A stretch of DNA of 64,000 nt from Butyrivibrio proteoclasticus P6B7 (GTDB taxonomy: Bacteria > Bacillota > Clostridia > Lachnospirales > Lachnospiraceae): NCBI RefSeq assembly GCF_000622085.1, contig NZ_JHWL01000014.1, forward strand, positions 37,939-101,938, read 5' to 3'. The position numbers were made by a program, and so were the translations under genes. Below the pieces are notes generated by a model. The model was not told the origin of the DNA, searched no databases, and was given only the letters and a program-made list of their open reading frames with translations. Shown here one piece after another: positions 1 through 9,101 of the stretch (its first letter is position 1; every line of letters starts with the position of its first letter).

Positions 1-607
1 CAATACCGATGGAACCATAAACTGAGCTAAAATCATCAACATGGAACAGGTTATTGACCTTAAGTCCATAATTATAAAGGACAATTGAAATAATAAGTCC
101 TGAAACTACTGTTGTAATGGCAATTGTAAGATCTGCGATCATGATGGGCCTTGTATAGCCGATGCCCTGAAGATAACCTCTTATAACGCCCTGGCTACAG
201 AGAAATACCAATGAAACAGCAACAATGATATAAAGGAAATATCCTCTTGTATTAGCAAATATATTCTTGGTAAAAGAAAATGCTCCAAAGGCCACGATCA
301 GCGCCAGCGCAATACCTACTACAGAAAAGATCCTAAGGGACTTTTTCATATTGCTGTCAGCATTTATAAACTGTGATCTGCGGGCACGAAGTCTAACCAT
401 TGCCCACACAGCCTTCTGAACAGAAAGCACAAAAAACGAATAAAAAACATAATATGTAAAGAGGGGCCCAATTCCAAAGCCAAGGGCCTTATCTCCGCAA
501 ATTCTGACTATCAGTATATTAAAAACAAGAATCAGAACCAAAGACCAATAAACAGCACCAGTCAGAATATCCGGTCTGATTCGCTTCTCCTCAGTATAGG
601 TCTTCAT
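1..607 (-). CDS. multi-TM transporter/flippase of MOP type, N-terminal part (partial)
   Basis: The reading frame starts at ATG 605-607, behind a GGGAG ribosome site, and runs off the left edge, so only about 202 N-terminal residues are visible. It begins MKTYTEEKRI and contains at least four hydrophobic segments separated by short charged loops, with an RGYLQGIGYTRP loop. That loop resembles the RGYFQGxxxxxP loop of SpoVB/polysaccharide-flippase proteins of the MOP superfamily. I infer a membrane flippase or MATE-like exporter from topology and that loop only; the rest of the gene is outside the window. It lies 46 bp downstream of ybeY on the same strand and may be cotranscribed with it. Confidence 0.5.
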   Translation of the reverse strand, partial: MKTYTEEKRIRPDILTGAVYWSLVLILVFNILIVRICGDKALGFGIGPLFTYYVFYSFFVLSVQKAVWAMVRLRARRSQFINADSNMKKSLRIFSVVGIALALIVAFGAFSFTKNIFANTRGYFLYIIVAVSLVFLCSQGVIRGYLQGIGYTRPIMIADLTIAITTVVSGLIISIVLYNYGLKVNNLFHVDDFSSVYGSIGI

Positions 608-652
608 ACAATCTCCCAACAAATACTTATCTGGTAAAATCTATGGAACTAC

Positions 653-1153
653 TTAATCCCTTGTAATTCCAAGGTCATCAAGAACTTCTCTCTGCTTAGC
701 TTCCATGACCTTAGCCTCATCATCTGTCATGTGATCGTAGCCACAAAGATGAAGCATGCTGTGAGCCACAAGGAAGGCGAATTCTCTTTTCTCACTATGT
801 CCGTATTCCAAAGCCTGAGATCTGACTCTATTCTCGTTAATAACGATTTCCCCAAACATAATGCTCTCGTTATCCGGGTTATAGACATCAATCTTCTGCT
901 CCTCAATCACTGAAAAGTCTCCGGGAGTATCATATTCGATCATAGGAAATGAAAGCACATCTGTTGGCTTATCCATGTCCCTGAACTCCTTGTTGATCTC
1001 CTGGATTCCGTCATCGTCAGTAATTGTAAGGTTGATCTCAGCCTCACCATCAAAGCCTTCAGTCTCAAGAACCTTCTTGGCAACTGTAACGGCGATATCC
1101 TCTATATCAAAATCAAATTTAGCTTCTACTTCGTTCTCAACGTAAAAAATCAT
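653..1153 (-). CDS. ybeY: endoribonuclease YbeY (rRNA maturation factor)
   Basis: This 166-residue protein carries the family's zinc-binding signature HSMLHLCGYDH near residues 129-139 and the upstream block DKPTDVLSFP. YbeY is a metal-dependent endoribonuclease involved in 16S rRNA 3'-end maturation and ribosome quality control in the cytoplasm. Its start overlaps the end of the preceding 7TM-HD gene by 17 bp. The order phoH, 7TM-HD gene, ybeY is the standard Firmicute arrangement, which supports the call. Length is normal for the family. Confidence 0.95.
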   Translation of the reverse strand: MIFYVENEVEAKFDFDIEDIAVTVAKKVLETEGFDGEAEINLTITDDDGIQEINKEFRDMDKPTDVLSFPMIEYDTPGDFSVIEEQKIDVYNPDNESIMFGEIVINENRVRSQALEYGHSEKREFAFLVAHSMLHLCGYDHMTDDEAKVMEAKQREVLDDLGITRD

Positions 1154-2348
1154 AGTAGAGCTTCTCCTTCTTTAAGATTTTCTTCATCTGATCAAGCTCA
1201 TAGAACGTGACGTTGTAGCCCTTAAGCTCTCCGTCCTTGTCCTTCTTATCAAATATAGAATCAATTAACTTATCATAATCTATCTTAACATCTTTATTCT
1301 CTTTTATGATATGCATAATGGAAGCAATTGTAGTTTCACAAAGCTGAACTGTAAGAGCCTCCTTAGATCTGGGAACACCCTTCTTAGGCTCAATGTATTC
1401 ATGAAGATATTCAATGGCCTCAACAGGGAAATTATTCTCAGTATAGTAGTGCTCAAGCTCAGACCACTTGGTCTCATTCTCAAGAACACCGATTCTGTGG
1501 TAATATGCGCAGGTCTTAACTGCCCTTGCGTTAAAGTTAAGGCCCATAGCTATACGCTCAGACAAATAGGCTGTGTGGATAGCCCTGTAGTACTCATCCT
1601 TACTCTTTTCCTTAAGCTGCACCAGAAGTGGGAACTCAGGGTCGTTGATGTCCATATACATATCATTGGATTTCCTGATGACGTAGACGCCGAACATATT
1701 AAGGAATATCAAAAGAATTATGAGGTTCAGCATAAGGTTCAGTAAAGGAAGAACCAAAAGATTAAAGGACAATGTCCTATTCTGGAACAATACATTAAAG
1801 GCCACAAGTAAAACCGCCTGCATCATTAGGGAAATAGCCAGTGGTGCGCTGATGGCGGTACTTTCCTTAAGGTCTCTGAACATTGCAAGAGCAACAGCTC
1901 CAGCAAGTATATACATGAAGAATTCACTGAATTCTCCCTTATCTTCAAGCATAACAGACAGTGTCACAAATCCAATTCCTGACACCATTCCGATCTCGTT
2001 ATTAGAGAAAAGAGCTAATATTACAAAGACAGCCATGTAAGGCCAAAGCTGATTAGAAATCAGCACAAATACAATAGATAAAACAAGGGCTGATAAGTAA
2101 ACGATCACAAACCTTAGCTTGTGGTCATAGTTATCATAGGAAAAGCCCTCTTTTCCCCTTGTGTAGGCATCAAATACCATAAACACATCAGTTCCTGCTA
2201 TGATAAGTGACGCTATCGTATTTCTGAGTATGGCTTCATAGCTCTTTCCCATAAGAAAAGAAAAAGCAAAAATAAGAATTCCTGTTCCCAGGAACAAACC
2301 AGCATATATAAGTTTATATCTTACAGCTAATTTATTCTCGCTTTCCAT
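1137..2348 (-). CDS. PgpH-like 7TM-HD membrane protein with degenerate HD motif
   Basis: This 403-residue protein has about seven to eight transmembrane helices (residues ~12-225) followed by a cytoplasmic domain. It sits between phoH and ybeY, the usual place of pgpH, the membrane c-di-AMP phosphodiesterase. Two things are odd. The large extracellular N-terminal domain of PgpH is missing, which makes the protein much shorter than the usual ~700 residues. The metal-binding HD pair is also altered: where PgpH has YYHDIGK this protein reads YYHRIGV. The later conserved Asp (LADS in PgpH) is Glu here (LCET), while the PxSKEA block is kept. I infer loss of phosphodiesterase activity, perhaps with nucleotide sensing retained. 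Confidence 0.75.
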   Translation of the reverse strand: MESENKLAVRYKLIYAGLFLGTGILIFAFSFLMGKSYEAILRNTIASLIIAGTDVFMVFDAYTRGKEGFSYDNYDHKLRFVIVYLSALVLSIVFVLISNQLWPYMAVFVILALFSNNEIGMVSGIGFVTLSVMLEDKGEFSEFFMYILAGAVALAMFRDLKESTAISAPLAISLMMQAVLLVAFNVLFQNRTLSFNLLVLPLLNLMLNLIILLIFLNMFGVYVIRKSNDMYMDINDPEFPLLVQLKEKSKDEYYRAIHTAYLSERIAMGLNFNARAVKTCAYYHRIGVLENETKWSELEHYYTENNFPVEAIEYLHEYIEPKKGVPRSKEALTVQLCETTIASIMHIIKENKDVKIDYDKLIDSIFDKKDKDGELKGYNVTFYELDQMKKILKKEKLYYDFLR

Positions 2349-2351
2349 GAT

Positions 2352-3383
2352 TTATTTTCTCTCCATCTTCCTGATTGACTTGGTCTTACGCTTATTAGCA
2401 TCCTTCTTTTCAAAGTCTTCATAGGCTTTAACGATCTTCTGAACCAGAGGGTGTCTCACAACATCGCTGCTGGTCAAAGTGCAGAATGCAATATCATCAA
2501 TGCCCTTAAGAACCTTAGATGCAACATCAAGGCCAGAAACAGTATCAGGAGAAAGGTCCTTCTGAGTAGCATCACCTGTGATGATAACCTTGGATCCAAA
2601 ACCAATACGTGTAAGGAACATCTTCATCTGAGCAGGTGTTGTATTCTGGGCTTCATCCAGGATAATAAAGGCATTATCTAAGGTTCTACCTCTCATGTAA
2701 GCAAGAGGCGCCACCTCAATGAGGCCCTTCTCCATATTCTTGATGAAGTTCTCTGTACCCATGATCTGATAAAGAGCATCATAGAGAGGTCTAAGATATG
2801 GATCAACTTTACTCTGAAGATCTCCAGGCAGAAATCCAAGCTTCTCTCCAGCTTCGATGGCAGGACGAGTTAAAATGATCCTGCTTACTTCATCCCTTTG
2901 GAATGCAGTAATAGCCATTGCCATGGCCAGATAGGTCTTACCTGTTCCGGCTGGTCCAAGGCCAAATACGATCATCTTATTTCTGATGGCATCGATATAT
3001 TTCTTTTGTCCCAGTGTCTTGGGTTTGATTGGTTTGCCAGAAATTGTGTGGCAGATAACATCTCTGTCTATATCAACCAGGATGTTGTCATTGTCCTTGT
3101 ATTCAGGAGTCTTGACCTTATCCTCCTTAAGAGAAATGGCGTAGTCAACGCTCTGCTCCTCAATACTTGAACCTCTTCTGGAAAGCTGAACCAGCTCTCT
3201 GATGATACCAGAAGCCTTCTGAGCCCCTTCCTTATCTCCTATGATATGAAGCTCTCCGTTACGATCGATGATCTCAACATGGAGACTATTCTCGATCTTA
3301 CGGATATAGCTGTCATTCTCCCCAAAAATGTTGCGCTCGTCATCGGCTGACAGCGCAAGCCTAAGCTCTGTTATTTCACTCAT
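2352..3383 (-). CDS. phoH: PhoH-like ATPase
   Basis: This 343-residue cytoplasmic NTPase has Walker A GPAGTGKTYLA (~residues 142-152), Walker B with FIILDEAQNTT (~240-250), and a short N-terminal KH-like segment containing a GDKEGA turn. PhoH proteins are SF1-helicase-related ATPases linked to RNA metabolism and often sit next to ybeY. The gene ends 3 bp before the 7TM-HD gene starts, so the two are surely cotranscribed. The lysine-rich C-terminus suggests nucleic-acid binding. Confidence 0.93.
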   Translation of the reverse strand: MSEITELRLALSADDERNIFGENDSYIRKIENSLHVEIIDRNGELHIIGDKEGAQKASGIIRELVQLSRRGSSIEEQSVDYAISLKEDKVKTPEYKDNDNILVDIDRDVICHTISGKPIKPKTLGQKKYIDAIRNKMIVFGLGPAGTGKTYLAMAMAITAFQRDEVSRIILTRPAIEAGEKLGFLPGDLQSKVDPYLRPLYDALYQIMGTENFIKNMEKGLIEVAPLAYMRGRTLDNAFIILDEAQNTTPAQMKMFLTRIGFGSKVIITGDATQKDLSPDTVSGLDVASKVLKGIDDIAFCTLTSSDVVRHPLVQKIVKAYEDFEKKDANKRKTKSIRKMERK

Positions 3384-3411
3384 TAACTATAATTCCCCTT
3401 ATTTATAGCTT

Positions 3412-3433
3412 AACTGACGGATTTATGTCAGTT
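3412..3433 (-). other. small hairpin between rlmH and phoH
   Basis: AACTGAC and GTCAGTT form a 7-bp inverted repeat with an 8-nt loop, directly after the rlmH stop and 28 bp before the phoH start. There is no clear U-tract on the minus strand. It is more likely a weak attenuator or mRNA-processing structure than a strong terminator. Confidence 0.35.
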
Positions 3434-3443
3434 CAATACCTGA

Positions 3444-3926
3444 TCATTTATGATATGGCTCATTGGCCAGAATCTTGTAGGCTCTGTAGACCTGCTCAAG
3501 AAGTATAACTCTCATCATCTGATGAGGGAAAGTCATATCAGAAAAGCTGATATGAGCAGAAGCCCTATCCAGAACCTCCTTGGAAAGTCCAAGGGATCCC
3601 CCGATCACGAACTGGATATGGCTCACACCTCTGATGCCCTGATTGTTAATGAACTCAGAAAAGCTCTCAGAGGTATGCTTCTTGCCTTTAATGGCAAGGG
3701 CGCAGACAAGTCCATTAGGATCAAGAGCCTTTAAAATCTTATCTCCCTCTTTTTTCTTGATCTGCTCCTCTATAGCCTCCGGCGCATTATCGGGAGTCTT
3801 CTCATCAGGGACCTCGATGATATTGAGCTTGCAATACCTTGATAGTCTCTTGGAATACTCCGCGATGGCGTCGTTCCAATATTTCTCTTTAATCTTACCT
3901 ACACAAATAATACTAATTGTCGTCAT
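3444..3926 (-). CDS. rlmH: 23S rRNA pseudouridine-1915 N3-methyltransferase RlmH
   Basis: This 160-residue SPOUT-class methyltransferase has the typical N-terminus (MTTISIICVGKIKEKYW), the SAM-binding FVIGGSLGLS loop and the C-terminal block FPHQMMRVILLEQVYRAYKI ending in PYHK. RlmH methylates pseudouridine 1915 in helix 69 of 23S rRNA on assembled ribosomes. Its length and ending are canonical. It is followed by phoH with a 60-bp gap holding a small hairpin. Confidence 0.97.
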   Translation of the reverse strand: MTTISIICVGKIKEKYWNDAIAEYSKRLSRYCKLNIIEVPDEKTPDNAPEAIEEQIKKKEGDKILKALDPNGLVCALAIKGKKHTSESFSEFINNQGIRGVSHIQFVIGGSLGLSKEVLDRASAHISFSDMTFPHQMMRVILLEQVYRAYKILANEPYHK

Positions 3927-3968
3927 ATTTTATAAAAAGAACTGTCTAATCAATTTAATTGATAGTTA

Positions 3969-5003
3969 TCACTTCACAAGGCTTCCGCCTGTAATGATAC
4001 CGCTGACACCGTTGTTCTTGGTTCCAGCTTCTGTCATGTAATAAAGGTGACTCTCATCAAGTCTTTCATAAAGAACTGGAATCTTACCCTTGGCATCCTT
4101 GTAGGTGTTGGCAACCTGTGCCCATTCACCCTCTCTGCACCAGCCATACCACTCTGTAGTATCATTCTGATTATCAACAGTGATAATGTACATATCTCCG
4201 TTATATTTGCCGTTTACGAACTCACCAATGGCGTTCTGAAGATAGAAGTCATCGCCATTCATGTATTCAGGATTATAATCATAATGCTCCTGTCCCTGTC
4301 CATTTGGAAGGTCGTTGGCAAATGCGCCGCTATACATATGCTCTGTTACTACGTAGGTGCTGTAATCTGGGTAATATGAAATCCATGTTCCCTGACCACT
4401 TCTTACACCATCTGCCCAGTCACCGTAGTAGTACTGGTCGTTGGCATATACAGCAAGGCCCTTTCCAGAAGGCTTACCATTTGAGTCTGTTCCGCCATAA
4501 TAGTAGAAATTGTTAGTGCCCTGAAGTTTGTAGGACATAGCTTCAAATCTGTCCAGATGAGCAAGGTCTCTTACTGCATCAAGGTTACCTGCCTCAAAAT
4601 ATCCATACATTTCTACAAGCTGACTGTTAATGTCGATGGCAAGCCCCTTATAAATATTCTTAAGGACAGCTGTATTGGTGCTATAGAAGCTGTTACCGGA
4701 AACACTGTTCTTAGCAGGATCAAGATATTCTGCTCCGCCTGGAACATCACTGGTTGCTGCAGCTGCGCTGTCATCTGCTGATGAAGCTGATGAGCTGGCT
4801 ACGTTAGAAGCTGTATCTACGCTTAAATTAGATGATGCCGCCTCTGCAGTATCACTTGCATACTGGCTGATGCTATCGTTAAGTCTGTCATCATCACTTG
4901 TATTCTTCTTGCCGGAAAGTGCCAGAAACAGCACAAGTATAAGTAAAATGACTGCCACAACTCCAGCGGTTATGGCTACTTTGATCTTTTCTTCTTTTTC
5001 CAT
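3969..5003 (-). CDS. membrane-anchored MORN-repeat protein
   Basis: This protein of about 344 residues begins MEKEEKIKVA at ATG 5001-5003, behind GGAG; an upstream in-frame TTG at 5015 lacks a ribosome site. One transmembrane helix (~residues 8-30) is followed by a Ser/Ala/Asp-rich linker. The C-terminal half has MORN-type repeats such as YYGDWADGVRSGQGTW and YSGAFANDLPNGQGQ, beginning near residue 165. The topology suggests an extracytoplasmic MORN domain on a linker. MORN repeats bind lipids or act as structural ladders; no specific function can be assigned. It follows a strong terminator, so it is probably expressed independently of nfnB. Confidence 0.7.
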   Translation of the reverse strand: MEKEEKIKVAITAGVVAVILLILVLFLALSGKKNTSDDDRLNDSISQYASDTAEAASSNLSVDTASNVASSSASSADDSAAAATSDVPGGAEYLDPAKNSVSGNSFYSTNTAVLKNIYKGLAIDINSQLVEMYGYFEAGNLDAVRDLAHLDRFEAMSYKLQGTNNFYYYGGTDSNGKPSGKGLAVYANDQYYYGDWADGVRSGQGTWISYYPDYSTYVVTEHMYSGAFANDLPNGQGQEHYDYNPEYMNGDDFYLQNAIGEFVNGKYNGDMYIITVDNQNDTTEWYGWCREGEWAQVANTYKDAKGKIPVLYERLDESHLYYMTEAGTKNNGVSGIITGGSLVK

Positions 5004-5141
5004 AATAATCTCCAATCACATAATCCCTATTATTTTACCATAGTAGAGCCTTTTTTAATACTACTCCATAAATCTTAAGATTTACCATCGAAATTTCTTA
5101 AGATTTTCTGTAGATGAAAAAAGCCAGTATTTATGCGGCTC

Positions 5142-5190
5142 AAAAAGAATCCCCAGTACAATTTAGCTCTTTTTCCAAATTGTACTGGGG
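5142..5190 (-). terminator. rho-independent terminator after nfnB
   Basis: CCCCAGTACAATTT (5151-5164) pairs perfectly over 14 bp with AAATTGTACTGGGG (5177-5190). On the minus strand it is followed by a T-rich run. It lies 37 bp past the nfnB stop. The 12-nt loop consists largely of AGCTCTTTT, the window's over-represented word. Confidence 0.9.
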
Positions 5191-5226
5191 TTATTCATCT
5201 AAATAATCATCTGAAAATGAATCAGA

Positions 5227-6612
5227 TTACTTGTTTGAAAGGTACTCGTCAATTCCCTTTGCAGCAGCCTTACCAGCTCCCATAGCAAGGATAACTGTTG
5301 CAGCTCCTGTTACAGCGTCTCCGCCGGCAAATACGCCTTCCTTAGATGTCTGACCAGTAGCCTCTTCTGCAACGATACACTTTCTTCTGTTGATCTCAAG
5401 ACCCTTTGTTGTGCTTGAGATAAGAGGGTTAGGTGATGTACCAAGGGACATGATAACAGCATCGCACTCGATATCAAACTCAGAACCTGGAACCTCTACA
5501 GGGCTTCTACGTCCTGACTCATCAGGCTCGCCAAGTTCCATTCTGATACAGGTAATGCCTGTTACCCAGCCATTCTCGTCAGCGTGGATCTCAACAGGGT
5601 TGGTAAGAAGGTCAAAGATGATTCCCTCTTCCTTAGCGTGTCCAACCTCTTCCTTACGTGCAGGAAGCTCTTCCTCACCACGACGATATACAACGTGAAC
5701 CTCTGCGCCAAGTCTTAAAGCTGTTCTTGCAGCATCCATAGCAACGTTACCGCCACCAACTACAACACACTTCTTAGGTCTCATGATAGGTGTTCTTGAA
5801 TTCTCATCAAAGGCCTTCATAAGATTGCTTCTTGTAAGGAACTCGTTAGCTGAGAATACACCCATTGCCTGCTCACCAGGAATGTTCATGAATCTTGGAA
5901 GTCCGGCACCTGAGCCAACAAATACAGCCTCAAAACCTTCCTTAGCCATAAGATCATCTATTGTAACGCTCTTACCGATAACAACGTCTGTCTCAAGTTT
6001 AACGCCAAGGGACTTAACGTTCTCGATTTCCTTCTTAACAACTGCATCCTTAGGAAGACGAAACTCTGGGATACCATATACAAGTACTCCGCCTGCCTCA
6101 TGAAGAGCTTCGAAGATTGTAACATCATAGCCCATCTTAGCAAGGTCTCCAGCACATGTAAGACCTGAGGGACCTGAACCGATTACAGCAACCTTCTTGT
6201 TCTTCTTCTCAGTAGCTCCAGCTGGTTTAATGCCCATTTCTCTTGCTGTATCTGCTACATATCTCTCAAGCTTACCAATAGAAACAGGATCACCCTTGAT
6301 GCCTCTTACACACTGGCCTTCACACTGGCTCTCCTGTGGGCAAACACGTCCGCAAACTGCTGGAAGCGCGCTGGACTTACTGATTGTCTGATAAGCGCCC
6401 TCAACGTCGCCTTCTTTAACCTGCTGAATGAATGCAGGAATATCGATTGATACAGGACATCCCTGAACACACTTAGGGTTCTTACAGTTAAGACATCTGG
6501 TAGCTTCGTTTTCTGCTTCTTCTTTGTTATATCCAAGGCATACTTCCTTAAAGTTGGTAGCACGCTCTTTAGCATCCTGTTCACGAACAGGAACTCTTAC
6601 AAATCCATCCAT
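5227..6612 (-). CDS. nfnB: NfnB / GltD-like NADPH-binding flavoprotein (large Nfn subunit)
   Basis: This 461-residue protein has two N-terminal [4Fe-4S] cysteine clusters (CLNCKNPKCVQGCP near residue 40; CGRVCPQESQCEGQC near residue 90). An FAD-binding GSGPSGLTCAGDLA (~146) and an NADPH-binding GGGNVAMDAARTALRLGAE (~287) follow. Alone it could be called a glutamate synthase small chain. However, the gene directly upstream encodes the matching FAD/[2Fe-2S] NAD-binding subunit, so the pair is best read as NfnAB. Nfn is the electron-bifurcating NADH-dependent reduced ferredoxin:NADP+ oxidoreductase that supplies NADPH in many anaerobes. The gap between the genes is 38 bp. Confidence 0.88.
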   Translation of the reverse strand: MDGFVRVPVREQDAKERATNFKEVCLGYNKEEAENEATRCLNCKNPKCVQGCPVSIDIPAFIQQVKEGDVEGAYQTISKSSALPAVCGRVCPQESQCEGQCVRGIKGDPVSIGKLERYVADTAREMGIKPAGATEKKNKKVAVIGSGPSGLTCAGDLAKMGYDVTIFEALHEAGGVLVYGIPEFRLPKDAVVKKEIENVKSLGVKLETDVVIGKSVTIDDLMAKEGFEAVFVGSGAGLPRFMNIPGEQAMGVFSANEFLTRSNLMKAFDENSRTPIMRPKKCVVVGGGNVAMDAARTALRLGAEVHVVYRRGEEELPARKEEVGHAKEEGIIFDLLTNPVEIHADENGWVTGITCIRMELGEPDESGRRSPVEVPGSEFDIECDAVIMSLGTSPNPLISSTTKGLEINRRKCIVAEEATGQTSKEGVFAGGDAVTGAATVILAMGAGKAAAKGIDEYLSNK

Positions 6613-6650
6613 TCTTTTATCTCCTCTAATATTATCAGCTTAATTCCTGA

Positions 6651-7526
6651 TTAGTTGCAGTTACCACATCCGCCGTGGTGTGTGTCACCTTCCTGAGCCT
6701 TAAGAAGAAGTCTTCCTTCCTCTGTCTTGTAAAGCTTCATTCTGTTCATAGCCTGATCAAAGTCAACCTTGTGTCCGTCAAACTCAGGTCCATCAACACA
6801 TGCAAACTTTACTTCTCCGCCTACTGTAAGACGACAAGCTCCACACATACCTGTTCCATCAACCATAATAGGGTTCATGCTGACAATTGTAGGAATTCCA
6901 AGCTCCTGTGTAAGCTTACATACGAATTTCATCATGATCATAGGTCCGATTGCTACGCAGTGATCATACTTATTGCCCTCATCCCAAAGATCCTGTAAAG
7001 CCTTGGTAACCATACCGCTTCTGCCATAGGATCCATCATCTGTTGTGATATGAAGGTTACATACCTTCTTAAATCTATCCTCAAGAATTACAAGGTCCTT
7101 AGTCTTGGCACCGATAATAACGTCGCAGTCAACGCCCTGTTCCTTAAGCCATTTAGCCTGAGGATATACAGGAGCTGTACCAACACCACCTGCAATGAAG
7201 ACGATCTTCTTTTTCTTAAGATCTTCAATGCTCTCTTCGCAAAGATCTGATGGCTTTCCAAGAGGTCCAACCACGTCTGCAAGCTCATCGCCAGCCTTTA
7301 ATTTGCCAAGCTTAAAGGTCTCTGCGCCAATTGCCTGAACTACGATCTCAACTGTTCCCTTCTCTCTATCATAATCGCAGATTGTAAGAGGAATACGCTC
7401 TCCCTCTTCATCCACACGGATAATTAAAAATTGTCCTGGTAAACACGCACTTGCCACACGAGGAGCTTCTACAATCATCTGAAAGATGTTATTTGCAAGC
7501 TCGTTGGCTTCTAGAATCTTGAACAT
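6651..7526 (-). CDS. nfnA: NfnA / sulfide-dihydroorotate dehydrogenase-like FAD/NAD-binding subunit
   Basis: The start is ATG 7524-7526, six bases after a perfect AGGAGG, giving 291 residues. The protein begins with a ferredoxin-reductase FAD domain (PLTICDYD near residue 50) and an NAD-binding domain (FIAGGVGTAPVYPQAK). It ends with a [2Fe-2S] region, DGTGMCGACRLTVGG followed by FACVDGPEF, in which Asp and three Cys match the NfnA cluster ligands. It is the first gene of the nfnAB pair. Its product would bind NAD(H) and couple the bifurcating flavin of NfnB to NADH. Confidence 0.88.
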   Translation of the reverse strand: MFKILEANELANNIFQMIVEAPRVASACLPGQFLIIRVDEEGERIPLTICDYDREKGTVEIVVQAIGAETFKLGKLKAGDELADVVGPLGKPSDLCEESIEDLKKKKIVFIAGGVGTAPVYPQAKWLKEQGVDCDVIIGAKTKDLVILEDRFKKVCNLHITTDDGSYGRSGMVTKALQDLWDEGNKYDHCVAIGPMIMMKFVCKLTQELGIPTIVSMNPIMVDGTGMCGACRLTVGGEVKFACVDGPEFDGHKVDFDQAMNRMKLYKTEEGRLLLKAQEGDTHHGGCGNCN

Positions 7527-7639
7527 AGTCATCCTCCTACAAATTTTCTTCAAAAAACCTTTAATGAAAATAATAAATTATAAAACACCAAATTTCAATT
7601 TAAATTTTAAGAAATTAAAGCGTTAAATCGCAAAATCGT

Positions 7640-9088
7640 TCATCTGTTGGAAATAGTGATAAGTGTATACTGTCCACTGGAATCGTATCCAAGCCTGTTA
7701 ACGCTGCCGTCATGGGTATTTACAGCATACATAAGTCCTGTATTAGTCCTTGTACCATCATTCCTGACATGCTGTTCGATGATAACGTAGTATTCACCGG
7801 CACCAGCAATCTCAATATCAGAGTTGTAGATGTATTCATAATGACCATCCACGCCTCTTACCTTGCCACTGGTATCAAGAAGGATATCCAGTCTCACAAG
7901 GGTATTAACAAGGTTATTAACGGCCTGCTCAGTAGTTACAAGCCTTGTATAAACAAGATGATATTCTCTTTCTACAATCTCACTGCAGTTACCTTCGCTG
8001 TCGTAAGCAATGAACTTAAAGGTCGATGTTCCAACAGGCATGGTAATTGGTGAAATGTACTGCTTGGACTCCATATCAGGGTCAGATCCATCTGTTGTAT
8101 AGAAGATCGTACATCCAGCATCGCACACAGCAACAATCATGGTGTTCTGGTTGTACTCTCCGCTGGCTTCCATGATCTCAGGAGCTGAAGGCATTCCCTT
8201 CTCAATAACGAAGGTCCTCTCCACAACTGTGCTTGGAATACTATAATCTCCGATACATACAGCCTTTATAGTATATTCTCCCTCTGTATCAAGCACAATC
8301 TCATTCTCATACAGAATACTTGAATCACTTGGAGAATCCTCATTAACTGTGTAATAGATACTGTAATTCTTACCTGATGGATCACTGATACTTACTGATA
8401 TTCCAGCATCATAGGTGCCAGATTCCAAAGAAAATATCGGTGATGAAGGAACATACTTATTATGAAGCCCTTGAACTGTCACATTATCCGAGCCATCAAA
8501 AAGAGCTGTTATCTTGTCATATTCGCCGTTTTGCTCATAAATAGAAACGATACTCTCATAGGCGTTAAGAATATCATCTTCACTGGCAGAGCTTGAGGAT
8601 GCAATAGATAAAAGCGTATCAATTGCAGAAGCCTCATCATTGTTCTCCAGATAATAATCAGCAAGTCTAAATGCAATGTCCGAATTAGATGGATGAGCTT
8701 TGTAGCCTTCTACAAGATACTCAATAGCTTCGTCCATATTGCCTGCCTTGCGCTCCTTCTGAGCCAGATTCATGTAATAGGACGCATTCTTGGTAAATAG
8801 GCTATTATATGCAATAACAAATAAGATAATCAGTACAAGTACACCACAAAAAGCCATAATGAGAGGCTTTCTCTCAAATATGGCTTTGATCATCTTTTCT
8901 ATCTTTTCTTTGCGTTCTCTTTTGATTCGCTCTTCTTTGTTAAGCTCATCCGCAAGCCCTAGAAGAGTTTCATCAATCTGATTCTGTACTTCTGGCTCAA
9001 ATTCCGGCACAAAGTTAATCTCTGTACCACACTTGTCGCAATACATGTGCCCTTCTGGAATCTCGAGCCCACAATTTGGACATTTCAT
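7640..9088 (-). CDS. zinc-ribbon, TM-anchored TPR protein with chitobiase-type C-terminal repeats
   Basis: This 482-residue protein begins with a zinc ribbon (CPNCGLEIPEGHMYCDKCG). A charged helix and one transmembrane segment (~residues 75-95) follow, then TPR-like helices (~100-195) and two beta-sandwich repeats of CHB_HEX_C type. The repeats contain the signatures YSIYYTVNEDSPSDSS and CTIFYTTDGSDPD. The ribbon should be cytoplasmic and the repeats outside. It shares its plan (ribbon, basic linker, one TM, external domain) with the four proteins at 16.3-24.7 kb. The substrate is unknown. The folD gene ends 13 bp upstream of its start, so the two may be one transcript. Confidence 0.75.
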   Translation of the reverse strand: MKCPNCGLEIPEGHMYCDKCGTEINFVPEFEPEVQNQIDETLLGLADELNKEERIKRERKEKIEKMIKAIFERKPLIMAFCGVLVLIILFVIAYNSLFTKNASYYMNLAQKERKAGNMDEAIEYLVEGYKAHPSNSDIAFRLADYYLENNDEASAIDTLLSIASSSSASEDDILNAYESIVSIYEQNGEYDKITALFDGSDNVTVQGLHNKYVPSSPIFSLESGTYDAGISVSISDPSGKNYSIYYTVNEDSPSDSSILYENEIVLDTEGEYTIKAVCIGDYSIPSTVVERTFVIEKGMPSAPEIMEASGEYNQNTMIVAVCDAGCTIFYTTDGSDPDMESKQYISPITMPVGTSTFKFIAYDSEGNCSEIVEREYHLVYTRLVTTEQAVNNLVNTLVRLDILLDTSGKVRGVDGHYEYIYNSDIEIAGAGEYYVIIEQHVRNDGTRTNTGLMYAVNTHDGSVNRLGYDSSGQYTLITISNR

Positions 9089-9101
9089 CTTATCACCGTT
9101 T

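Noticed and set aside
5227..6612. Annotation as glutamate synthase small subunit GltD
   Set aside because: No large GltB subunit is near, and the adjacent FAD/[2Fe-2S] partner gene fits NfnA, so NfnB is the better call.
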